Assembly: GCA_900128585.1 (NCBI GenBank)
Contig: LT642353.1
Span: 1,314-21,554 of the forward strand
Origin: Stramenopiles sp. TOSAG23-3
Taxonomy: Eukaryota > Sar
Direction: 5' to 3'
DNA: 20,241 nucleotides
Part shown: piece by piece, positions 1-8,006 of the stretch
Numbering within the stretch: the first letter of the stretch is position 1
Layout of the letters: the number at the start of each line of letters is the position of its first letter
The notes under the pieces: generated by a model
Seen by the model: the letters and a program-made list of their open reading frames with translations, nothing else
Database searches by the model: none
What the model was told of the DNA's origin: nothing
Made by a program: the position numbers and the translations under genes

Positions 1-495
1 TGATTGATAACCAATAATGAAACAAAACTACAGAACCAAGTTAGGATTAGGGTATGAGGACGCTAAATTTAATTACTTATAAAAATAACAGCCAATTTTC
101 TTGTTTTATTCATAAAGAGGAAGCTAAATTTAATTACTTAAATAACAGCCAATTTTCTTGCTTTTTAATAAGATATCAAATTTTCTTGTTTTTAATAAGA
201 TATCTAAACAACAGCATCTTATTTCGATTTTAATAAATAATCTAAATAATAGCGTAATGGAATCTTGGCCAGAATTTGGGAAGGGTCTTTAAGTTCAAAT
301 TCGTTAACAATCATTCTTTGATAGAGCAATACAATAGAAAACGAGCACCTATGAAACATTTAGCCGCTGTTTATTAGCCAATTGGAGTCTTGACCAGAAA
401 TTGGGAAAGATCTTTTGAAAGCCCACAATTTTTTTTGTGGCAACCGGAGGAGATTTGGTTCTTGAACTGGCACCCCCTTTTTTCATTAATTTCAA
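1..495 (+). repeat. Tandem 'tail' repeat copies and a duplicated 32-bp block
   Basis: No gene is seen here. Two head-to-tail copies of the window's dispersed tail repeat lie at about 50-108 and 112-160; each reads roughly CTAAATTTAATTACTTA followed by AATAACAGCCAATTTTCTTG. A further partial duplication, ATTTTCTTG plus TTTTTAATAAGATATC, occupies about 151-204. Separately, a 32-base block at 259-290 (starting GGAATCTTGGCCAG) recurs at 384-415 (GGAGTCTTGACCAG) with 5 or so mismatches. The tail matches the sequence that follows a degraded coding frame at 19731-19806, so these are probably truncated 3' ends of a mobile element lying beyond the 3' end of PGS1. Confidence 0.7.
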
Positions 496-1992
496 TCACA
501 TGAATTTTTTGATCAGATGAGTAATTATGTGAATCCAACAGCTATATTCCTGAGAGATAGAGTAGTGTGGCATCATATTCTCCCGAGGAAAAGTGGAGGG
601 ATGAAGTTCGCCCGCAAACTTTTCTAATAGTTTCCATTCACGATGCATCTTCCGCTGCAAGCTTTTGCAAGTTGTATGAATCAAAACTTGACTTTCCATA
701 TCAAAATCTACACTTCGCCAACCATAATTAGGACTACCAATCAAACAAGCCGAAGGGAATTTTGAGTGCTTTGGTGCATACCACATCCCCTTTCCATGAA
801 AGGTCCAATTCCTCCGTTCGTACTCCAATATACATAAAAGATTTCGGCTTGTTTTCAAACGCCCAGAATTAATCTTATTCCAGCAACGGTGTTCAAGAAT
901 TTTGTAGGCTATTGGTAGAATGCCTGAGAGCCCCGGCGATCCATAAAACCCATTAGCTTTCAGCGATGCGACTGCGACAGAAATTTGCGCATCAGACGCT
1001 GCCAAGGAGCCGATGTAAGCATCAGTGAAATTCAGGTAGCCTGAAGCAATGCGAAGCTGGTGCTTGCCCCTGTGACCATGTTGCAGTTGTTTATTTGCAC
1101 ATACCATATAGTCTAGAAATTGTAGTGTAACATTTTCGTCATATTCAATGCCTAAGGCCTTCATCTGCAAAGTAGGGGCGACAACAGTGCTTTCTGTGTA
1201 CATCTCGATTACTTGGGATGGAGAATTCTTTGCTATCTGTTGGTTTGTTTCATGGAAAAGAATTTCAATACTAGACGCTAGTGAAGACATTTCACTTCGC
1301 TTAGGCATTTCCAGTCTTGGAATCGATTTTTTACTATCAATTTCTTTCTCGTTTCCGTGACTCGTAACCAGTTTAAAGGAGTATTCACTTATATTATGAA
1401 CTAGCATGTGGTAAAATCGAGCGAGCGGAGCACAGTGCAGAACAAAATATCTGTCTTGCCTGTTTCGGAAATAGTCCTCGCTTAAGTTTGCCCCCGTCAC
1501 AATAACGTTGTCATCGAAAGCATAAATTTTCAAATGAAAAGTACGGAACACTTCGTTTAATCTAGATGGAAAAAGGGATTCAACCACAGACCGAGCATTC
1601 GTTACAGTCGCAGCAGCAGGCATCTCAAAAAAATTCACGGAGACATTGCCTGGAAATGTACCTTGTAAACGACTGCAAATGCTTGCAGTCGACGCGCCTG
1701 TTTTTGGTGCCGGGCGAGTGCCCCTGTTCTTGTCTACAACTATCCTCAATTTTAGCTTTATATTATTTCTTACAGCCTGTTCCAATTCCCATACGAGATC
1801 CTTCTCGCTGCTTCCAGTACCAATATACAAAGAAGCAATTGAAACAATCTTCTTAGAGTTCCTAATCTGAAACTTTAATTCCTCCAAAAACTGCTTCGGG
1901 TGGTGCAAAACTTTTGTACTTTTTACCGGGAATATTGGGAGCGCATGTTTCCGTTGTATGCTATTGAACATGAACCAACGGAATTTGTCCAT
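496..1992 (-). CDS. PGS1: CDP-diacylglycerol-glycerol-3-phosphate 3-phosphatidyltransferase (PGP synthase), mitochondrial
   Basis: Makes phosphatidylglycerol phosphate from CDP-diacylglycerol and glycerol 3-phosphate, the committed step to phosphatidylglycerol and cardiolipin at the mitochondrial inner membrane. It is the phospholipase-D-superfamily type (animal/fungal PGS1), not the bacterial CDP-alcohol type. The 498 residues contain IASLYIGTG near 52-60; a first HKD motif, H153-x-K155-x4-D160, followed by GANLS at 167-171 and NRQDRY; and a second motif with H399-x-K401 and GSPNYGWRS at 419-427. As in other PGS1 proteins the second motif lacks the canonical Asp spacing. The C-terminus (HLIKKFM) is close to the family's usual end, so the protein is full length. 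The basic N-terminus could be a mitochondrial presequence. An in-frame TGA lies six codons upstream of this ATG, and it is the first ATG. No intron is needed. Confidence 0.95.
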   Translation of the reverse strand: MDKFRWFMFNSIQRKHALPIFPVKSTKVLHHPKQFLEELKFQIRNSKKIVSIASLYIGTGSSEKDLVWELEQAVRNNIKLKLRIVVDKNRGTRPAPKTGASTASICSRLQGTFPGNVSVNFFEMPAAATVTNARSVVESLFPSRLNEVFRTFHLKIYAFDDNVIVTGANLSEDYFRNRQDRYFVLHCAPLARFYHMLVHNISEYSFKLVTSHGNEKEIDSKKSIPRLEMPKRSEMSSLASSIEILFHETNQQIAKNSPSQVIEMYTESTVVAPTLQMKALGIEYDENVTLQFLDYMVCANKQLQHGHRGKHQLRIASGYLNFTDAYIGSLAASDAQISVAVASLKANGFYGSPGLSGILPIAYKILEHRCWNKINSGRLKTSRNLLCILEYERRNWTFHGKGMWYAPKHSKFPSACLIGSPNYGWRSVDFDMESQVLIHTTCKSLQRKMHREWKLLEKFAGELHPSTFPRENMMPHYSISQEYSCWIHIITHLIKKFM

Positions 1993-1997
1993 TTTAA

Positions 1998-2085
1998 AGA
2001 ACGCTTGTCACAACTTATTCAACACCTTCCTTGTGCTCCACCAAAATCAACTTATAGAACGCTTTCTACCGCCTTCCTTGTGCTC
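1998..2085. repeat. Short two-copy repeat upstream of PGS1
   Basis: A 14-base string CCTTCCTTGTGCTC occurs at 2025-2038 and again at 2072-2085, each preceded at a different distance by AGAACGCTT (1998-2006 and 2056-2064). It sits immediately 5' of the PGS1 start on the minus strand, so it lies in the 5' leader or promoter. It could be a duplicated regulatory motif or simple replication slippage; the sequence alone does not decide. Confidence 0.45.
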
Positions 2086-2542
2086 TGAGAAAATCATCAT
2101 AGTGTGCTTATTTAATAAAGTTGCTACCAAAAATCAGAAAATTCTTAATCAATTAGTCTCTAACAGGTTGATTTTTTTTTTAAATAATTAATAATAAAAT
2201 AGTCCTAGTCGTTCTTCTACAGTAAGGAGTCATTTAAATCGGACAGTGCGTGAAGGAAAAAAAAAACTCAACATGTCGTTTTTCTTCCTTTTTTAGTTAT
2301 TTTGGATGCTATTTACCTTGTGCAACTTTGTGTTTAACTTTTTCGAGTTGATTTTTCTATCTTATTTATGTACTTGTAAATCACTCTACACTACTAATAT
2401 ATCAAAGTGTTTCCCGTAAAAACGTCACTTTCGTATGTATCTTAAGAAATAATACAAGTACATATTACCTGTATAACGGGTAATTTAAAATATATAATAA
2501 TTATTATAATACGTATGATGATATTATTATGTAATAAGCCCT

Positions 2543-2964
2543 CTTACAACAAAAGTTGTACAACAATTTTTAGCCGAATGTGTGTATATTATTGCAACAA
2601 ATGTTCATATCATGAAGACTCTAACCCTAAATATATAACAATCTATTTTGCACTCTCATTCTCCTACGTTACTCTTCATTTTGTTGTACCAGAATAATTA
2701 GGGTTACTTGTCTTTATGCTATTTGATGCTAAGCTAACCCTAACTATATTGGACCCTATACTTACATTGTCATACAAGGGCAGTTGCATTTTGTTGTACC
2801 ATTTTACCCTAATTAGGAATAAATTAGGGTTATAAATAATTAATATACATGCCTTCCGTACAACAATTTTTAATAGGGATATTATACTTAATTTATAATT
2901 GACTACCAAATAATATACACACATTATATAAAATAATATTTTTTGTTGTACCAGATGTTGTACT
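2543..2964. mobile_element. MITE-like non-autonomous element with GTACAACAA terminal repeats
   Basis: A block of about 420 bp in an otherwise featureless spacer. Both ends carry an ACAACA-spacer-GTACAACAA arrangement in inverted orientation (left 2544-2567, right about 2941-2964). A perfect 17-bp inverted repeat, AATGTGTGTATATTATT at 2577-2593 and its complement at 2909-2925, lies just inside. Internally, CATTTTGTTGTACCA is repeated at 2677-2691 and 2787-2801, and GTACAACAATTTTTA at 2558-2572 and 2858-2872, exactly 300 bp apart. No coding frame lies inside. Five TTAGGG/CCCTAA-type motifs are interspersed. No target-site duplication could be seen, so the exact ends are uncertain. Confidence 0.55.
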
Positions 2965-3083
2965 GAAAAAGGTCTGTTACAACAGTCAAGATATTGAAAT
3001 AGTACTGTAATACTATAAACCTGTATTTATATGAGTTTATTCATAATGAATGTTATGCTACAAAAATCCCAATTGTAATATAT

Positions 3084-3157
3084 TCAAAAAACAAGAAAAT
3101 TTGCTAGCTGATATTTAAGTAGTTAAAATTAATGAACTGCGAATTTCTGCGAACTGA
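3084..3157 (-). repeat. Tail repeat, inverted copy
   Basis: Read on the minus strand this segment gives TTCGCAG, then TTAATTTTAACTACTTAAATA, then a variant of the ACAGCCAATTTTCTTG core with a small insertion, in the same order as the copies at 7779-7840 and 19731-19806. It is the only clear minus-strand copy in the window, so the family has inserted in both orientations. Confidence 0.6.
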
Positions 3158-3192
3158 AATCTAGATTTAGACTTTCTTATAATGTATAGGCA

Positions 3193-3639
3193 ATGTCTAT
3201 TTATTCTTTCTGCTATAGATATTTATCGCTTACAGATGAACTGGTGCTGAATTTATTTCCTGACTCAAAAAACTTTATTGATGGGGTTGGGTATATATTA
3301 TGCTCTGCAGCCTTGTGGGCGTATAACGCACAGGATCTAATTCCTGATCAGTTACTTATGCGAATAGAAGCATATTGAGCACAAAATTTGATTGTTAAGC
3401 GGATTCGTGTCATTGCTGATGAAGAATAATTCATTGATTTTGATGAAGATTTACATCGTGCAACAACACAATCAGATGAGCGTCAGTTGCTCAACAAACT
3501 TTATGTTGGGCAACAATCAATAAAACGGAAACTGGTTACACAAACTGAAGCCCTTCAAAGTGAACGTTTGGAGAGTGTTTATAAAATATATCTAAAAAGT
3601 TACCATAGATGCATATGTGAGTACTTCCTTGCAAAATAG
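3193..3639 (+). pseudogene. Broken reading frame of unknown family
   Basis: One frame starts at an ATG (3193), runs 61 codons to a TGA (3376-3378), continues 16 codons to a TAA (3427-3429), then 69 more codons to a TAG (3637-3639). The translated pieces look like normal soluble protein rather than random AT-rich translation: the stretch after the second stop is helical and polar (FDEDLH, then a Gln/Glu/Lys-rich segment and a Tyr-rich end with two Cys). I do not recognise the family. It lies next to an inverted tail repeat, so it may belong to a mobile element, or be a decayed host gene. The two stops within one frame are the reason for calling it a pseudogene; a short intron spanning both is an alternative. 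Confidence 0.4.
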
Positions 3640-3821
3640 TTTGATTTGTCCACTGAAGTTTTACTTCCTTTTCATGTTTTATACTCTGCTAATTTTTTTC
3701 TGCGCAAATGTAACTTTCGATATTAATCTTAAATAACAGCATATATTTTGTCGTTTTATCTTAATTCTTAAACTTCACAACAACAAAACACATTGGTAAA
3801 AAATACAGCCAAGAAATATTT

Positions 3822-6326
3822 TCAGAATTTGTTTACGCAGTAATGCCACTGATTATACAAACATTTTACAGCATTGGCAACATTTAATATTTGTACTTGG
3901 TTACAGCAGGGGAAACGCATGGTCGTTATTCCATTTAAACAGTATCCTATTAGACTGCCCGCGCTACAAAACATCGATTGGATATGTGCAAGTTCTTCAA
4001 GAAGAGCTGAACGATTGTCATCAATGTCGGTGCCCTTTAAACGCCCAAGATAACACGCGGTTAAGCAGACTCGAAAATATAATGCGGCGCGAACCAATGA
4101 CAGGGTAGCAGGCGAATCTGCGAAAATACTCATCTGTGATAAGTTTGCGTACATCTCCTTTCGGGTTGTCTGGAAGTTTTCATATACATTTCTATACAGG
4201 TGAACGACCAGTTTTGCCTCCCCATTATGAAATCTCGGCGTTTCAAATGTACAAATATTGTTTTGAATATTGCCCATGTGCAAACTAGAATATTCCCAAC
4301 CAATTGGAAATTTCATCGCTGTTTTCACCCTTTTGTAGTTATATTTCTCGGGGAACAACTTTTTAAGTTGCGTGTTTAGCAAAAGTGAATTCAGAGTACC
4401 TGTGTGCAAAAACATTATCTTGAGTGGTTGGCAATGCTGCTGTTTTTCGAATGAGCTGCGTTGCTCTTCTGCAACCCTGACTGATGACGATTTTTTATTT
4501 GCAGATTGGTGGTTCATACAACAACAATCAAGAAGATCAAAGAGGGACGAACTCAGGTGAACAAACATCCTTCCTTGTAAAGTAACGCATTCATAATACC
4601 GATTATGGGCGGAAAGAAACACGTCGATTTTAATGGGTTCAACAGCTACGAAGTTCGCATTTATGACCCAAGAGATACAAGAATTTCCATCTATGGCTGT
4701 GTTGACAACAGGCAACTCCTGTAGTCCGACGGTATAATACTTTACCTCATCTACAACACCGAATTTCCCGATATGGATTCTTGCGATCAAAACCCAGAAA
4801 CTTTGTTTGCTGAGTTGGGCCATGCCTACAGTTTTTTCTTTGATTTTTATACTGAAGGTTGATATTATTGGCACCTTAGCTTTCCCCGACTTAGAGGAAA
4901 CAAAAGATACAAAAATGCCGTCTGTCTGTGCTGATTCGCTCAACCAAGAGCACTGAAGGTTTTCAACCAACTGCTGTAATTCGACGCCTCCCTCTGGCAA
5001 AGATAAACGTTTTCTTTCGGGATTAAAGGTACTATGTGCTTTGTATTGCTCCGTCTGGAAATCTTCCATGATATCTATCTTTGGCACCAATAAGTTGTTT
5101 AAATTGCATCTACTAATTTTCCCATCCGCATTTATTATAACAAGATAATTTGAATTCATCTGCAGAATCTTCACGGGTTTTTGTAACGAAATCATAGGTA
5201 ATCCGCATAAGTCATATTCCATACCAAACTTTGAAAAAATATTTATAGCATGTAATGTGTGGTCCACCAAGTATACAAGAATTTCCCCAATTACGCATGC
5301 AGAGTTTATTTTCTTCACATCCTGTAATTTGCCACCCAGCACTGCAGCGCAAATGCCACACACAGCAGATGTGGAGCGATTATTAGCTGGTGCAAAAATT
5401 GTTTTCAGGGTTCCATGGACACCGAGCAAAACTATAGCTACTATATCGTTAGTTGTACTAGGCACCGCCTTCGCGCAACGATAAAAAACTGGGATAATAT
5501 GACTTATTGTTTCATTCGTTCTCTGCTCACTAGGATTAAGCCACAATAAATGCGAATATTGCAGGACAATTTTTTGCAAATGCGTATCAACAACTACCCA
5601 CTGCAGACTCCCATCCTCAAACCCAGATAAGATTATTACTGTATCATCATTCCATATATGTAACTGCTTCCCAAACATGGCCTCGAATAATGGTAGCGAT
5701 AATCTGTTTGTATTCCAGGATATAAAAAATGATTGAGTGGCTTGCAAACCTTTCTCCTTCTGTAACAGTGCAATACATACTTTACTGGACTCTTCAGAGG
5801 TAATCAGTCTTATTTTTACTCTCGAGTCGACAACTAGTACACGTGCATCAATAAAGTCTCCTGAAAAGAGAAGTGAAGACAGACACAATTGAAAATTTCG
5901 AGAATGAGGTATCTCCATCTTAAACCTTAGTAGCAGCTGAAGTTCAGACCTTGTAGTGCTAGACATGCCGCAGCTTTGACCGACTTCATCCTTTGTTGTT
6001 TTCACTTCAAATAGGTATATGTCACCATTGTCTAGTGCAACAAAACAATACAGTCCCAACACCTGTCGCGAAATCTGTATTGAAATCGGGTCGGCTGGTA
6101 AGATCTTGCTTTGCACATGGCTGTAACTACTTTCTCCAGCACCACAGCGCAACAAAACCAGCAGCCTTGGCCGGTGACGAATAAAAATATAATGTTTATC
6201 CGAATTTAAGCTTGAAGGAAGCCCGCCCACCGAGTAAGCCTCGACAAGCAAATTTGGGCATACCCTGGCGAGCTTGTACAAAAAAAGAAAGGACTTGTTT
6301 GTGTTTGATACCGATGCTTTATTCAT
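3822..6326 (-). CDS. Large beta-propeller-like protein, possible FAAP100/FANCB-type Fanconi core subunit
   Basis: Uninterrupted 834-residue protein counted from the first true ATG at 6326; the frame is open a further 45 bases upstream but without an ATG. The N-terminal ~400 residues alternate short hydrophobic strands with turn motifs (LDNGDIYLFEV, FEDGSLQWVVV, VHGTLKTIF, NADGKISRC), as in a degenerate beta-propeller. A segment at about 215-245, LFEAMFGK followed by a strand and GFEDGSL (Asp238), resembles the ALFGLLFG...GLPDGQL region of vertebrate FAAP100, and the order of later strand motifs also fits. Length is close to FAAP100 and FANCB (about 860-880 residues). The C-terminal part is helical and Cys-rich. 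FAAP100 and FANCB with FANCL form the ubiquitin-ligase module that acts on FANCD2/FANCI in crosslink repair. The gene is secure; the family call is from recalled similarity and is tentative. Other beta-propeller scaffolds are possible. Confidence 0.5.
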   Translation of the reverse strand: MNKASVSNTNKSFLFLYKLARVCPNLLVEAYSVGGLPSSLNSDKHYIFIRHRPRLLVLLRCGAGESSYSHVQSKILPADPISIQISRQVLGLYCFVALDNGDIYLFEVKTTKDEVGQSCGMSSTTRSELQLLLRFKMEIPHSRNFQLCLSSLLFSGDFIDARVLVVDSRVKIRLITSEESSKVCIALLQKEKGLQATQSFFISWNTNRLSLPLFEAMFGKQLHIWNDDTVIILSGFEDGSLQWVVVDTHLQKIVLQYSHLLWLNPSEQRTNETISHIIPVFYRCAKAVPSTTNDIVAIVLLGVHGTLKTIFAPANNRSTSAVCGICAAVLGGKLQDVKKINSACVIGEILVYLVDHTLHAINIFSKFGMEYDLCGLPMISLQKPVKILQMNSNYLVIINADGKISRCNLNNLLVPKIDIMEDFQTEQYKAHSTFNPERKRLSLPEGGVELQQLVENLQCSWLSESAQTDGIFVSFVSSKSGKAKVPIISTFSIKIKEKTVGMAQLSKQSFWVLIARIHIGKFGVVDEVKYYTVGLQELPVVNTAIDGNSCISWVINANFVAVEPIKIDVFLSAHNRYYECVTLQGRMFVHLSSSLFDLLDCCCMNHQSANKKSSSVRVAEEQRSSFEKQQHCQPLKIMFLHTGTLNSLLLNTQLKKLFPEKYNYKRVKTAMKFPIGWEYSSLHMGNIQNNICTFETPRFHNGEAKLVVHLYRNVYENFQTTRKEMYANLSQMSIFADSPATLSLVRAALYFRVCLTACYLGRLKGTDIDDNRSALLEELAHIQSMFCSAGSLIGYCLNGITTMRFPCCNQVQILNVANAVKCLYNQWHYCVNKF

Positions 6327-6692
6327 TATATCTTTCGCGATCCAGTGCTTCAACGCACCTTTGTTCTTATACTATTCCACACAACTTTCTATCTCGAACA
6401 CGATTTTTTAGCATAAATGCATTACATACAGAGTCTTACATTTTACTACTCTAATTGATTTTGTCACTTCTTCACTTGGACGACATTATAATAAATTATA
6501 ATAATGTGACGACTGCTGCTGCTGAAGACTTCTTGGTGGTGCTGTTATTCTTCTTTTTGATGGTCGTGTTAAAAATAAGGTTATTATATTTTAGGAATTA
6601 TTATACAAACCAAATAGATTTTATTATGCTGTTAGATTTCCTATTCATAATTTGTTGTTTCTGCTCCTGTGTTTTTCTTGACCGATTTACTC
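6327..6692. other. Intergenic, 5' side of the 834-residue protein
   Basis: No gene seen. The only structure is an imperfect AT-only palindrome at 6483-6507 (ACATTATAAT against ATTATAATAATGT) about 160 bases upstream of the start codon at 6326, which could be a promoter element or chance in AT-rich DNA. A CTG/CTT-rich stretch follows at 6510-6560. Confidence 0.3.
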
Positions 6693-7064
6693 CTATCGTT
6701 TAGCCGAAGCTGGCAAATGGAGTCGCGCGGCATTAGAGGGTTGCTCTTCATCAGAGCTGAGCGGTTCCGTCTTGGTCTCCGAGTCCGAGCATGGCATATT
6801 CCGGGTAAGAGGCGCGGTGTTTGCTACTTCGATAGCATATTCCATTAGCAAGGCTGTTGGGGCTAAAGCCTTAAAGATTCGGATCCCTGGTGCTATGGTT
6901 TTTGCGACCACAATGAGTACGGTGCGTTGGAAGATTCGCATCCAACAATCCGCCCATCTCTGCCGGTGGTTATCGGAGTCTGGAACTTTATTATTTAAGG
7001 TAGTATCTAAACTAATATGAATACTTTCCACGCGATGTGTTTCTATGCGATTCTTGTCAATCAT
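6693..7064 (-). CDS. Possible small protein with acidic Ser-rich tail
   Basis: A 123-residue frame from ATG 7064 to a TAG at 6693-6695. The DNA here is visibly more GC-rich than the flanks, which is what coding sequence looks like in this window. The middle is hydrophobic/amphipathic (ending AVANTAP-like, residues about 55-90) and the C-terminal third is polar and acidic with CSDSETKTEPLSSDEEQPSN. No known family is recognised. The opposite strand holds an 82-codon frame over the same DNA, so the strand is not certain. It could also be another mobile-element fragment, since acidic DEE motifs occur in the element remnants at 7333-7395 and 19338-19688. Confidence 0.3.
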   Translation of the reverse strand: MIDKNRIETHRVESIHISLDTTLNNKVPDSDNHRQRWADCWMRIFQRTVLIVVAKTIAPGIRIFKALAPTALLMEYAIEVANTAPLTRNMPCSDSETKTEPLSSDEEQPSNAARLHLPASAKR

Positions 7065-7332
7065 AAATATTTCTTTCCATGCAAATAAACTCAAAAACAA
7101 ATAAATGACTGTTATTTCAGTACTTAAAACTTATCTTCCTCGTGTACCACAAAAAAGGATCAACAAACTTACAATTTGTTTTTTATACGTACCAATTTAT
7201 TTTTACCAATTGATTTCCCCTCAGTGTACAATACCATACTCTGATGAGAGTCTTAAAGCATACTATGTAATTTGTTTTTTTCATACTCTGATGCACTCCA
7301 CATTCAATAACCAAGAAGTATAAAAATATTAT

Positions 7333-7395
7333 ATGTGGATTTCTGACGACTTCGTCTGACTCGTAATCGATTTCTTCATCCGGTGTCCCACTCAT
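7333..7395 (-). pseudogene. Fragment of the tail-repeat element's coding region
   Basis: The 21 codons beginning at ATG 7395 encode PDEEIDYESDEVVRNPH, which matches SDEEVDYESFDIDANRH encoded on the plus strand near 19585-19635. At DNA level the core 26 bases agree at 21 positions; all five differences are transitions and three fall at third codon positions, the pattern expected of copies that once evolved as protein. Reading on, the frame becomes AT-rich and unlike any protein. It is therefore a truncated copy, in the opposite orientation to the nearby tail copies. Confidence 0.5.
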
Positions 7396-7553
7396 TAACG
7401 TATATCGTAACTTGTGTGATCTGATGAACAGCGGTTTGGAAGTTGTAAGGTATGTAGTTTTTTTTAGTTTTAAAATTAAGAAGTCTTAGTTTTATATGAT
7501 TATTAATCTTTTTATTTTATTCTCGATAAGGGTAAATTGATCAAGAAAACACA

Positions 7554-7603
7554 GGGAGCAGAAATGTATCGCGGTACATGAAGGAAGTAAAACTTTACAC
7601 TGG
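7554..7603 (+). repeat. Tail repeat, partial copy
   Basis: Contains GGGAGCAGAAATGTATCGCG, then GTACATGAAGGAAGTAAAACTTTA, corresponding position by position to the GGGGCAGAGATATAAGTTCG and TATAATGAAGAAGATAAATTTTA blocks at 19727-19770. The ACAGCCAATTTTCTTG core is missing from this copy. Confidence 0.55.
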
Positions 7604-7778
7604 ACATAAAATTAAAAAAATATTATATACTATGTTTTAAGACGCTAAAAAAAAGGGGGTAAAACCGTCCAAGAACCCAAACTCTTCCTTGTTCCAGAAT
7701 ACGAAAAAATATTTCTGATATGTCAAACTATCATAAGATTGTATGATAAATTTTAAATACACGTTAGGTAACAGCCAG

Positions 7779-7910
7779 GAGCAGAGATAAGTTCGCAGTA
7801 TATGAAGACGATAAATGTTAACAGCCAATTTTCTTGTTTAAATGTTAACTACTTAAATAACAGCCAATTGATTGTTATTATTTTGTGACAGCCAATTTTC
7901 TTGTTTTTAT
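7779..7910 (+). repeat. Tail repeat with triplicated core
   Basis: Starts with GAGCAGAGATAAGTTCGCAG and TATATGAAGACGATAAA like the other tails, then carries the core ACAGCCAATTTTCTTG or a close variant three times (about 7820-7836, 7859-7870 and 7888-7903). The second is interrupted after ACAGCCAATTG. Stepwise amplification of the terminal unit resembles the variable 3' termini of some non-LTR elements. It lies just downstream of the 3' end of the IQ-motif gene. Confidence 0.6.
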
Positions 7911-8006
7911 TTTGTTTCTAAACTTTTATTTGAACAAGTGGCCCGAGATTTACTCTCTGGACAAGTGTCACGTGCCTCAAACACGTGGCAGCAAAACCAC
8001 CAATAT

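Noticed and set aside
3376-3429. Alternative genetic code (stops read as sense) to explain broken frames
   Set aside because: Long host genes end at TGA, TAA and have clean stops where family members end (PGS1, formin, CFAP97 region), so the standard code explains the data.
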